Both the position numbers and the translations under genes were made by a program. A model generated the notes under the pieces. The model made no database searches. It was not told where the DNA came from and was given only the letters and a program-made list of their open reading frames with translations. From the NCBI GenBank assembly GCA_937874445.1, contig CALNAL010000225.1:1-5089 (forward strand): 5,089 nucleotides of DNA, written 5' to 3'. This DNA is from an uncultured Acetobacteraceae bacterium (GTDB lineage Bacteria > Pseudomonadota > Alphaproteobacteria > Acetobacterales > Acetobacteraceae). Below, in pieces: positions 1 through 5,089 of this stretch; the stretch's first letter is position 1; every line of letters starts with the position of its first letter.

Positions 1-30
1 CTCGGCGGCAACCAGAACCAGACCGCCTGA
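1..30 (+). CDS. 3' end of an unidentified gene (partial)
   Basis: Reading from base 1, frame 1 gives LGGNQNQTA followed by TGA at 28-30. A strong intrinsic terminator begins 26 bp after this stop in the same orientation, which is what supports a gene ending here. Nine residues are too few to assign a family. The other two plus frames stay open through the terminator, but their translations are Arg/Pro-rich and look like non-coding GC-rich DNA. Confidence 0.4.
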   Translation, partial: LGGNQNQTA

Positions 31-56
31 TCGTCTTTTCTGGGTTCCCGCTCCAG

Positions 57-81
57 GCCCGGCGCTTCGCGCCGGGCTTTT
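57..81 (+). terminator. Rho-independent terminator
   Basis: There is a perfect 9-bp stem, GCCCGGCGC (57-65) with GCGCCGGGC (69-77), closed by a TTC triloop and followed at once by TTTT (78-81). It is oriented to end transcription of the gene entering from the left edge. The stem is very GC-rich and the T-tract short, as is common in high-GC genomes. Confidence 0.8.
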
Positions 82-395
82 GCGTCTTCCCCGGGGCACA
101 AGGCGAGGTTCGCCAGGGCGAGGGGCGTGCGGACAGGAGCCGCCGAATCGATCTGGCCCAGGAACGTTGGCCCCGTGCGGAAACGGCCCTATCGTGTCCC
201 CCTCCGCGGGAAACCGCACAAGCCGGGCGATTCCACCCGGTCATTGCCGAATTTCCACGACGCGGTCCGCCGCGGCAGTCCGGCGAGGATGCTGGCGCTG
301 CCGGAAAGAAAGGGGCCTGCTCGCCTTTGGTCCGGCAACCCCGGCCACGATCCTCGGCGCAGATTTGTACTCCAGGCGCTACGGGAGGGTCTTCG
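82..395. other. Intergenic stretch, no convincing gene
   Basis: Several frames stay open here only because stop codons are rare in GC-rich DNA. Their translations are dominated by Arg, Pro, Gly and Ser with no recognisable motif. The only structure I can point to is the imperfect hairpin at 300-336. No tRNA or known riboswitch consensus was recognised. Part of the stretch may be the 3' untranslated region of the minus-strand lysR transcript or the leader of the small ORFs downstream. Confidence 0.5.
300..336. other. Imperfect hairpin, possible RNA structure
   Basis: GCCGGA (300-305) pairs with TCCGGC (331-336). Inside it, AAAGG (309-313) pairs with CCTTT (324-328), leaving a 3x2 internal loop and a 10-nt apical loop. 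There is no T-tract on either strand, so it is not a standard terminator. Hairpins like this also arise by chance in GC-rich DNA. Confidence 0.2.
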
Positions 396-437
396 ATGTT
401 GCATGCCGATTCATGGACGCCTCTGGCGCCAAGGTAG
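396..437 (+). CDS. Possible 13-codon leader ORF
   Basis: ATG at 396 is preceded by a near-ideal Shine-Dalgarno GGGAGG (383-388) with a 7-nt gap. The frame reads MLHADSWTPLAPR and stops with TAG at 435-437. The next ATG, at 443, lies only 5 bp past this stop and starts the 54-codon ORF that follows, so this could be a leader or coupling ORF. The peptide has no run of a single amino acid of the kind seen in classical biosynthetic attenuators. The claim rests on the ribosome-binding site and spacing alone. Confidence 0.25.
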   Translation: MLHADSWTPLAPR

Positions 438-442
438 ACGGT

Positions 443-607
443 ATGTCCAGGGATCAGCCGTCCGAGCCGGGCGCGCGCGGAGACAGTCGGGCGTACCAGC
501 CCCGGCGGCGGCTGTTCGGCAGCCCGACCGCGCTCTACGATCCGCGCAACAGTGCCCGCAACGCGCTCTATCCACCGCTCTTCGCGGAAATCGTCAATCG
601 GTCCTGA
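443..607 (+). CDS. Hypothetical small protein, 54 aa
   Basis: I do not recognise this protein. ATG 443 has AAGG at 431-434 with an 8-nt gap, a better ribosome-binding site than the in-frame ATG at 413 has. The N-terminal half is polar, with Gly, Pro and Arg (residues 1-23). The C-terminal half is more protein-like, with LFGSPTALYDP (24-34) and ALYPPLFAEIV (41-51). Most third positions are G or C, more so than in the competing frame 1. No membrane segment or signal peptide is visible. The gene converges on lysR and their 3' ends overlap by 14 bp. It could be a real small gene, the remnant of a longer one, or a chance open frame. Confidence 0.3.
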   Translation: MSRDQPSEPGARGDSRAYQPRRRLFGSPTALYDPRNSARNALYPPLFAEIVNRS

Positions 608-1535
608 CGCCAGCCATGATTCTGGCGAGATGCGCGACGAAGACCCGCGTCTTGGCCGCAACCGCGCTCCGTCCCGCGGGCATGAGCGCATAGACGGAAG
701 GCCCCGGCACGGAGGTCTCCGGCAGAACCCGGCGCACCTGCCCCGCTTGTAGAGCCGGCGCCGCCGTGGCGTCGAAGCATAGCGCAATCCCCAGGCCCGC
801 CACGGCGGCGGCGATGAGGGCCGCGGAGTCTTCCAGCACCAGCCGCGGCGCCAGGGCCACGTCGCGGATCGTCTCCCCTTCGCGCAACGGCCAGGACTTG
901 AGCCGCCCGCTTTCCGTCCGCAGCACAATGATGTCGTGGCCCGGCAGCTCGGCGAGGCTGGCGGGAACGCCCCGGCGCGCCAGATAGGCCGGCGCGGCGT
1001 AGAGGCCGAAGCGGAGGTCGCACAGCCTGCGCGCCACCAGGGCGCTGTCCTCCAGCGCGCCGACGCGCACCGCCACGTCCCACCCCTCGGCCAGCACGTC
1101 CACGAAGCGGTCGGTCAGGGCGATTTCCAGCGTGATGGCGGGATAGTGCTCCAGGAACGCTGCGAGCGACGGCAGGAGAGCCTGGCCGATCCCCGCCGGC
1201 AGGCTCACCCGCAGGGAGCCGCCCGGCGCGGCGAGGCGGTCCGAGGCCGCCTGCCCCGCCTCGCGCAGACGCGCAAGGGCGTCCCGCGCCGCCTCCAGAT
1301 AGGCCGCGCCCTCCTCGGTGAGGCGGACGACGCGGGTCGAGCGGCGCAGCAGCGGCACGCCCAGCCGAGCCTCCAGGCGCTGCACCGCCTTGCCCACCCC
1401 GGACTTGCCGACGCCCAGGCGCCGGGCCGCCGCCGTGAAGCTGGCGCATTCGGCCACGGCAATGAAGGCCGCCACCTCCGCGGAGGAGGGCAGATCGGCG
1501 AGGATTGGGTCTGCCAAGGCGACAATGTTCCGCAT
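594..1535 (-). CDS. LysR-family transcriptional regulator
   Basis: This is a 313-residue cytoplasmic DNA-binding regulator of normal LysR length. Residues about 17-76 form the winged helix-turn-helix: FIAVAECASFTAAARRLGVG (24-43) and the conserved RLEARLGVPLLRRSTR stretch (53-68). Residues about 100-305 form the type-2 periplasmic-binding-like effector domain, recognisable from the LRVSLPAGIG start, a GWDVAVRVG segment and an AAVAGLGIALC segment. The start chosen is ATG at 1533-1535, because the fold begins about 17 residues later; the frame stays open upstream only as antisense of SDR1. No clear Shine-Dalgarno lies in front, but a TATAAG box ends 9 nt upstream, so the mRNA may be leaderless. 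SDR1 starts 63 bp away on the other strand, so it is the likely target, as is usual for this family. The effector is unknown. Confidence 0.93.
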   Translation of the reverse strand: MRNIVALADPILADLPSSAEVAAFIAVAECASFTAAARRLGVGKSGVGKAVQRLEARLGVPLLRRSTRVVRLTEEGAAYLEAARDALARLREAGQAASDRLAAPGGSLRVSLPAGIGQALLPSLAAFLEHYPAITLEIALTDRFVDVLAEGWDVAVRVGALEDSALVARRLCDLRFGLYAAPAYLARRGVPASLAELPGHDIIVLRTESGRLKSWPLREGETIRDVALAPRLVLEDSAALIAAAVAGLGIALCFDATAAPALQAGQVRRVLPETSVPGPSVYALMPAGRSAVAAKTRVFVAHLARIMAGVRTD

Positions 1536-1544
1536 GGAAGGCAG

Positions 1545-1550
1545 CTTATA
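1545..1550 (-). promoter_or_regulatory. Possible -10 element for lysR
   Basis: On the minus strand this reads TATAAG, close to the bacterial -10 consensus, and 9 nt separate it from the lysR ATG. No good -35 box is visible at the usual spacing. If used, transcription would start within a few bases of the start codon. Confidence 0.3.
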
Positions 1551-1574
1551 GCCGGGTGCGCTTCGGTTAGGATA

Positions 1575-1588
1575 CCGCGACAACGCGG
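1575..1588. promoter_or_regulatory. Inverted repeat over the SDR1 ribosome-binding site
   Basis: CCGCG (1575-1579), a 4-base ACAA spacer and CGCGG (1584-1588) form a perfect dyad in the lysR/SDR1 divergent gap. Its right arm overlaps the SDR1 Shine-Dalgarno GGAGG (1587-1591). It may be a regulator-binding site or an mRNA hairpin limiting translation. It does not show the symmetric T-N11-A form typical of LysR sites. Confidence 0.25.
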
Positions 1589-1598
1589 AGGTCGGAGC

Positions 1599-2361
1599 AT
1601 GGCAGTGGACGCAAACGGCAACGCCAGGCCGCTGGAAGGCCGGGTGGCGGTGGTGACGGGCGGCGGACGGGGGATCGGCGCGGCCATCGCCCGGGCCTAC
1701 GCGGCGGCGGGCGCGCGGGTCTGCGTCGCCGCCCGCAGCCATCCGGAAATAGAGGCGGTAGCCGGCGAGATCGTCGCCGCGGGCGGGGAGGCCCTGGCGC
1801 TGTCGGTGGACGTGACCGATGCCGCCGCGGTCGCGCGGCTGTTCCACGCGGTCGCGGAGCGCTGGGGCGGGCTGGACCTGCTGGTGGCCAACGCCGGCAC
1901 CGACACCCGGCGCGGTCGCGTGGAGGACTGCGACCCGGCCGACTGGCGGCGCATCCTCGACACCAACCTGACCGGGGTGTTCCTCTGCGCCCGCGCGGCG
2001 ATCCCGCATCTGCGCGCCCGGGGGGGGCGGCAAGGTCCTCGTGCTGGGCTCCGGCCTGGGCCATTCCAGCCTGCACGGCAGCGCCGCCTATTCGTGCTCG
2101 AAGGCGGCGGCGTGGATGCTGGTGCGCATCCTGGCCGACGAGCTGCGCGGGGACGGAATCGCGGTCAACGAACTGATCCCCGGCCCGGTGCGCACCGCCA
2201 TGACCGCGGATGCGCCGAACCAGCCCGGCTCGGTGCTGAATCTCGCGGAGGAATGGGTCAAGGCGCCGGAGGACGTGGGGCCGCTGGTGCTGTTCCTGGC
2301 CACCCAGCCCGCGCGGGGGCCGACGGGGCAGAGCTTCAGCCTGATGCGCCGGACGTTCTGA
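1599..2361 (+). pseudogene. Classical SDR oxidoreductase (SDR1), frameshifted at a G8 run
   Basis: This gene encodes a FabG-like short-chain dehydrogenase/reductase, an NAD(P)(H)-dependent cytoplasmic enzyme interconverting an alcohol and a carbonyl; the substrate is unknown. ATG 1599 has GGAGG at 1587-1591 with a 7-nt gap. The first frame gives the cofactor motif TGGGRGIG (residues 20-27), Arg46 after the second strand (suggesting NADP preference), ANAG (97-100) and active-site Asn123. At eight Gs (2020-2027) the frame breaks. The rest lies in frame +1: LGSGLGHS with the catalytic Ser151, YSCSK with Tyr164 and Lys168, and a C-terminus GQSFSLMRRTF before TGA 2359-2361 (numbered as if repaired). 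Removing one G gives an uninterrupted 253-residue protein of typical SDR length. As written, translation would lose the catalytic residues and run on in the wrong frame to about 3515, which would be inactive. The intact motifs on both sides argue for a very recent change or a homopolymer sequencing error. Confidence 0.9.
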
Positions 2362-2392
2362 ATAAAGAATGGGCTGAAAGGGAGTCGGGGCC

Positions 2393-2848
2393 ATGGAACC
2401 CATCCGCGCCGGCGGCTGCCAATGCGGGGCGATCCGCTACGAGATCGCGGGCGCGCCGACCGTCGTCTACACGTGCCACTGCCGCGAATGCCAGCGGCAG
2501 TCGGGCAGCGCCTTCGCGATGGCGATGGTGGTGCCGCGCGATCGCTTCCGCATCACCCGGGGGACGCCGAAATCCTTCGCCCGGACGGCGGAGAGCGGGC
2601 GCCGGGTGGTCGGCTGGTTCTGCCCCGACTGCGGCACGCGGCTCTACCACACGCCGGGGGAGCTCGGGCAGAACTGCAACGTCAAGCCGGGCACGCTCGA
2701 CGACACGTCCTGGCTGCGGCCGAGCGTGCACTGCTGGACGCGCAGCCGGCAGCCCTGGGTCGTCCTGGCGGCTGACGCAGCCACCTATGAGACGCAACCC
2801 GAGGACAGAAGCTGGCTGCTGCCACCGACGACAGAGCCTCCCGCTTGA
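2393..2848 (+). CDS. GFA/CENP-V family zinc-binding protein
   Basis: This 151-residue protein belongs to the GFA family (glutathione-dependent formaldehyde-activating enzyme-like, Mss4-like fold) and has the family's usual length. The zinc-ligand pattern is complete: GGCQCG (Cys9, Cys11), CHCREC (Cys28, Cys30, Cys33) and CPDCGTRLYH (Cys77, Cys80). No signal peptide or membrane segment is present, so it should be cytoplasmic. ATG 2393 is preceded by GGGAG (2380-2384) with an 8-nt gap. It begins 31 bp after SDR1 with no terminator visible between, so the two are probably co-transcribed. The founding member was linked to formation of S-hydroxymethylglutathione, but most homologues have no proven reaction. 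A role in aldehyde or thiol-adduct handling is therefore inference. The stop codon lies inside the first copy of a 14-bp direct repeat. Confidence 0.93.
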   Translation: MEPIRAGGCQCGAIRYEIAGAPTVVYTCHCRECQRQSGSAFAMAMVVPRDRFRITRGTPKSFARTAESGRRVVGWFCPDCGTRLYHTPGELGQNCNVKPGTLDDTSWLRPSVHCWTRSRQPWVVLAADAATYETQPEDRSWLLPPTTEPPA

Positions 2849-2876
2849 ATTTAAAATGCCGATTGAATTTAAAATG
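2845..2876. repeat. Tandem 14-bp AT-rich direct repeat
   Basis: TTGAATTTAAAATG occurs twice and identically, at 2845-2858 and 2863-2876, with an 18-bp period and a 4-base CCGA spacer. Both copies contain the self-complementary core TTTAAA. The first copy includes the GFA stop codon TGA (2846-2848). The AT-richness stands out sharply against the surrounding GC-rich DNA. Confidence 0.85.
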
Positions 2877-2885
2877 TTGGCCTGT

Positions 2886-2912
2886 GGTGGCGCCGTCCGG
2901 TCCCGCGCCGCC
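2886..2912. terminator. Weak terminator candidate after GFA
   Basis: GGTGGCGC (2886-2893) can pair with GCGCCGCC (2905-2912) over 8 bp, with one G-U pair and an 11-nt loop. No T-tract follows on either strand, so this would be a non-classical stop or simply a stable 3' end. It sits in the gap between the convergent GFA and araC genes, where termination is expected. Confidence 0.3.
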
Positions 2913-2928
2913 TCTCGCCCCGGGGAGA

Positions 2929-2950
2929 AGTCCCGCCCGCCGGGAGGACT
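2929..2950. terminator. Hairpin just past the araC stop, possible terminator
   Basis: AGTCC (2929-2933) pairs with GGACT (2946-2950), and an inner CCC/GGG stem closes a GCC loop with a small bulge. It lies 5 bp past the araC stop on the minus strand and could act in both directions. It lacks a T-tract. Confidence 0.3.
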
Positions 2951-2954
2951 CACC

Positions 2955-3890
2955 TCATTCGGCCGCCAGTTGCTGCGTCCGCAGGCGGAACTGCGACGGA
3001 GACTCCCCCGTCACCCGCTTGAAGGCGTTGGAGAAGGCCGCGTCGGAGGCAAATCCCGCTTCCCGCGCGATCTGCCCGACGGACAGCCCCCCGACGGCCA
3101 GCCGGCGCCGGGCCAGGCGCATCCGCCACTGCGCGAGATAGGCGAGCGGCCCCAGGCCGGCCAGCATCCTGAAGCGCGTGGCAAAGGCGGTGCGCGACAT
3201 CGCGCTGGCTCGCGCCAGTTCCGGCAGATGCCAGCTCCGCCCCGGCTCGGCGTGCATCAGCCGCAGCGCCGGGGCCAGGCGCCGGTCGGCGAGCACCCGC
3301 AGCCAGCCGGGCTTCAGCGCCCCCCCGTCGCCCTGGCTTGCCAGATACGCCCGCAGGATCTGCAGAAAAATCAGCTGTGCCAGCGCCGTCGCGGCAAAGT
3401 CCGCGCCCTCCCGTGCGGTGCCGCATTCCTCGGCGAGCTGGCCGATCAGCATCTTCAGGCGCGGTGCCTCGGGGGACGTCCCGTCGATGCGGAGCACCTC
3501 GGGCAGGCTCTCTAGCAGCAGCGTGCCGCAACTGGCGGCCATGTCCACGTGCCCGCCGAGAAACAGCATCTCCGCGCCGGTGCCCACCGCGTGGATGCCC
3601 GAGGTCGCGCCCGCGAAGACCTCCTCGGCCGGGCGCGGGGCCAATGCGCGGTCGCTCGCCGCCACGAAGGCGCGGGGGGCGGCGAGCATCAGCACGTCCC
3701 CTTCCTCCATGCGGAATGGCGTTTCCCCCGCCATCGTCACCCAGCACCAGCCCCGCGCGATCACGAAGAACTTCAGCCGGTCCGGCGGCGGGAAGGCGAC
3801 CGCCCACGCCCCGCCGGCGGTGAACCCTCCCGCGCAGACCGCCTGCGCCTCGACCAGCTCCAGCACGGCGGAAAACGGATCGTCGCTCAC
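2955..3890 (-). CDS. AraC-family regulator with N-terminal cupin domain
   Basis: This is a 311-residue regulator, about average for the family. Residues about 5-190 resemble the cupin-type ligand-sensing domain of AraC proteins, with FFVIARGWCWVTM (41-53) and EEGDVLML (62-69). The C-terminal DNA-binding domain has two helix-turn-helix motifs: LPELARASAMSRTAFATRF (222-240) and VGQIAREAGFASDAAFSNAF (271-290). The usual GESPSQFR signature (295-302) follows. The start is GTG at 3888-3890, with GAGAG on the minus strand (3899-3903) 8 nt upstream. SDR2 begins 100 bp away on the opposite strand and is the likely target. The paired inverted repeats in that gap are candidate binding sites, possibly also for autoregulation. 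The ligand is unknown. Confidence 0.93.
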   Translation of the reverse strand: MSDDPFSAVLELVEAQAVCAGGFTAGGAWAVAFPPPDRLKFFVIARGWCWVTMAGETPFRMEEGDVLMLAAPRAFVAASDRALAPRPAEEVFAGATSGIHAVGTGAEMLFLGGHVDMAASCGTLLLESLPEVLRIDGTSPEAPRLKMLIGQLAEECGTAREGADFAATALAQLIFLQILRAYLASQGDGGALKPGWLRVLADRRLAPALRLMHAEPGRSWHLPELARASAMSRTAFATRFRMLAGLGPLAYLAQWRMRLARRRLAVGGLSVGQIAREAGFASDAAFSNAFKRVTGESPSQFRLRTQQLAAE

Positions 3891-3922
3891 GGTTTGAACT
3901 CTCGCGCAAGAATACGGGACGA

Positions 3923-3953
3923 TGGATCATTCATGGTCCAGGGATAGCATCCC
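3923..3953. promoter_or_regulatory. Two adjacent inverted repeats, candidate operator between araC and SDR2
   Basis: The first dyad is TGGATCAT-TC-ATGGTCCA (3923-3940), with 7 of 8 arm positions matching. The second, GGGAT-AGC-ATCCC (3941-3953), is perfect and abuts it directly. They lie mid-way in the 100-bp divergent gap, about 38-68 bp before the SDR2 start. A weak -10-like TAGCAT (3945-3950) falls inside the second dyad, so binding there could block or position RNA polymerase. AraC proteins often bind direct rather than inverted repeats, so the binding protein is not certain. Confidence 0.4.
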
Positions 3954-3990
3954 ATCTGCGAGGGGCCAACGGCATTGGAGTTTGCCTCTC

Positions 3991-4995
3991 ATGACCACAC
4001 CCCAGACCCCCATCGGTTCCGGCTTCGGCCCGGCCAGCACCGCCGCGCAGGTCATCGCCGGCATTGATCTTTCCGGCAAGACCGCGATCGTCACCGGCGG
4101 CTATTCCGGCCTCGGCCGCGAGAGCGTGCGCGCCTTTCTCGCGGCCGGCGCGCGGGTGATCGTGCCGGCGCGCGAAATCGCCCGCGCCCGCGACGCCCTG
4201 GCCGAACTCCCCGCCGCCGAAATCTGGCCGATGGACCTGCTCGACCCGGCCTCGATCGACGCCTTCGCCGCGCGCTTCCTGGCAGAAGGCAAGCCGTTGC
4301 ATCTGCTGGTCAACAGCGCCGGCATCATGGCCCTGCCCGAGCTGACGCGGGACGCCCGCGGGCACGAGCTGCAATTCGCCACCAACCATCTCGGCCATTT
4401 CCAGCTTACCCTGCGCCTGTGGCCGGCGCTGAAGGCGGCCCACGGCGCGCGGGTGGTCGCGGTCTCCTCGCTCGGCCACCGCTTCTCGCCGGTGGTGTTC
4501 GACGACATCGACTTTGCCCGTCGCCCCTACACGCCCTTCGGCGCCTACGGCCAGTCGAAAACCGCGAACGCCCTCTTCGCGGTGGCGCTGGACAGGCGCG
4601 GGGCGGCGGACGGCGTGCGCGCCTTCGCGGTGCATCCCGGTGGCATCGTCGCGACCAATCTCGGCAAATACCTCGACGTCGCGATGCTGCGCGATCTCGG
4701 CGTCTTCGATGCCGAGGGCCGGCCGGTCATCGCCCCCGAGCGCGGATACAAGACCCCGGAGATGGGGGCGGCCACCCAGGTGTGGTGCGCCACCAGCCCG
4801 GCGCTCGCGGGCCAGGGCGGGGTCTATTGCGAGGATTGCGACATCTCGGTGCTGCTGTCTCCGCCCGAAGGCGAATACGTGCTGGGCGACACCCTGGGCG
4901 TGAGAGGCGTGTTCCCTCACGCGGTCGATGCCGCGGCGGCCGAACGGCTGTGGACCCTGAGCGAGGAGCTGACCGGCGCGCACCTGCCGGCCTAG
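3991..4995 (+). CDS. SDR-family NAD(P)-dependent oxidoreductase (SDR2)
   Basis: This 334-residue SDR is longer than the classical 250 and resembles the retinol-dehydrogenase/WWOX/protochlorophyllide-reductase-like branch. It has the cofactor motif TGGYSGLG (35-42), Arg61 after the second strand (hinting at NADP), NSAG (108-111), active-site Asn132 in FATNHLGHF, a catalytic serine in VSSLGHR (Ser160 by spacing), and YGQSK with Tyr186 and Lys190. HPGG (about 217-220) follows. An extension with ERGYKTPEMGAATQVW and YCEDCDIS is typical of this subgroup. The frame is open to an ATG at 3922, but ATG 3991 is preferred. It has GGAG at 3977-3980 with a 10-nt gap, and the protein then begins with the GSGFG...DLSGKTAIVTGG stretch usual in relatives. 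The 3922 start would also lie next to the inverted repeats. The protein is probably cytoplasmic, reducing or oxidising a small carbonyl or alcohol. AraC-type control from the divergent neighbour is likely. Confidence 0.94.
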   Translation: MTTPQTPIGSGFGPASTAAQVIAGIDLSGKTAIVTGGYSGLGRESVRAFLAAGARVIVPAREIARARDALAELPAAEIWPMDLLDPASIDAFAARFLAEGKPLHLLVNSAGIMALPELTRDARGHELQFATNHLGHFQLTLRLWPALKAAHGARVVAVSSLGHRFSPVVFDDIDFARRPYTPFGAYGQSKTANALFAVALDRRGAADGVRAFAVHPGGIVATNLGKYLDVAMLRDLGVFDAEGRPVIAPERGYKTPEMGAATQVWCATSPALAGQGGVYCEDCDISVLLSPPEGEYVLGDTLGVRGVFPHAVDAAAAERLWTLSEELTGAHLPA

Positions 4996-5035
4996 GCAGT
5001 CCCCTGCCCGACTCTCGCCCCGCGTGCCCCGCGCG

Positions 5036-5089
5036 TTACTCCGCGGCTCCGCGCAATCCGGCGGCGGCGGCGAGGGGGCAGAGGGGGAG
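5036..5089 (-). CDS. Possible 3' end of a minus-strand gene (partial)
   Basis: On the minus strand the frame entering from the right edge reads 17 residues, ending AAAAGLRGAAE, then TAA (5036-5038). It would converge on SDR2 with 40 bp between stops. The tail is Ala/Gly/Leu-rich and too short to identify. In DNA this GC-rich an open stretch of this length means little, and a plus-strand intergenic region is equally possible. Confidence 0.25.
   Translation of the reverse strand, partial: LPLCPLAAAAGLRGAAE

Noticed and set aside
3..437. Plus-strand frame 3 open from the left edge to 437
   Set aside because: It runs through a 9-bp-stem terminator, has no family motif and is rich in Arg, Pro and Gly. 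The terminator fits better with a gene ending at base 30.
2020..2027. Programmed ribosomal frameshifting at the G run in SDR1
   Set aside because: No downstream pseudoknot or stimulatory element was recognised, and SDR enzymes are not known to need frameshifting. A homopolymer length error or mutation explains it more simply.
1536..2033. Upstream extension of the lysR frame, adding about 166 residues
   Set aside because: The extension is antisense to SDR1, rich in Arg, Pro and Gly without motifs, and lies before a normal LysR N-terminus. ATG 1535 gives the expected family length.
936..3515. A very long plus-strand open frame of about 859 codons
   Set aside because: It is antisense to lysR at its start and real SDR1 only from 1599 to the G8 run. 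Past the run it is out of frame with both SDR1 and GFA and antisense to araC. It is open only because stops are rare in this GC-rich DNA and the SDR1 frame has shifted.
3922..3990. Longer SDR2 start at ATG 3922
   Set aside because: No Shine-Dalgarno precedes it, it would begin at the inverted repeats, and the extra 23 residues look unlike the start of this SDR group. ATG 3991 has GGAG and the usual N-terminus.
3931..4983. A minus-strand open frame of 350 codons opposite SDR2
   Set aside because: It is a codon-bias shadow of SDR2. Its translation is low-complexity (Gly, Arg, His, Asp) and it lacks any recognisable domain, while SDR2 carries every SDR motif.
4984..5008. Short hairpins around the SDR2 stop (CTGCC/GGCAG/CTGCC)
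   Set aside because: Two mutually exclusive 5-bp stems can form, with no T-tract after either. This is too weak to call a terminator in GC-rich DNA.

Overview
The window is very GC-rich (roughly 70% by eye), with strong G/C preference at third codon positions, short intergenic gaps and divergent regulator/enzyme pairs. This suggests a high-GC proteobacterium, perhaps an alphaproteobacterium, but nothing here fixes the taxon. I see no mobile element, CRISPR array, rRNA or tRNA.

Layout. The left edge holds the last codons of an unidentified plus-strand gene and a strong intrinsic terminator (57-81). About 310 bases without a convincing gene follow, with one imperfect hairpin. Next come a possible 13-codon leader ORF (396-437) and a possible 54-residue small protein (443-607), both tentative. 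A LysR-family regulator (594-1535, minus) is transcribed divergently from a short-chain dehydrogenase/reductase gene (SDR1, 1599-2361, plus). A GFA/CENP-V-type zinc protein (2393-2848, plus) follows SDR1 after 31 bp, probably in the same operon. After a convergent gap with a short AT-rich tandem repeat comes a cupin/AraC-family regulator (2955-3890, minus). It is transcribed divergently from a second, larger SDR (SDR2, 3991-4995, plus). The right edge may carry the 3' end of a minus-strand gene (5036-5089).

How it fits together. The window holds two regulator-SDR modules of the same design: LysR with SDR1 plus GFA, and AraC with SDR2. Each regulator is placed to control the enzyme gene it faces. 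The enzymes suggest inducible NAD(P)-dependent redox chemistry on small carbonyl or alcohol compounds, possibly aldehyde handling given the GFA protein. The substrates cannot be read from the sequence.

The clearest anomaly is in SDR1. A run of eight Gs (2020-2027) throws the gene out of frame just before its catalytic Ser-Tyr-Lys residues, and seven Gs would restore a full 253-residue enzyme. It is a recent pseudogene, a homopolymer sequencing error, or less likely a slippage switch. Other points of moderate interest are paired inverted repeats between araC and SDR2, the tandem repeat at the GFA stop codon, and a possible leaderless lysR transcript. I found no convincing evidence of an undescribed multi-gene system.
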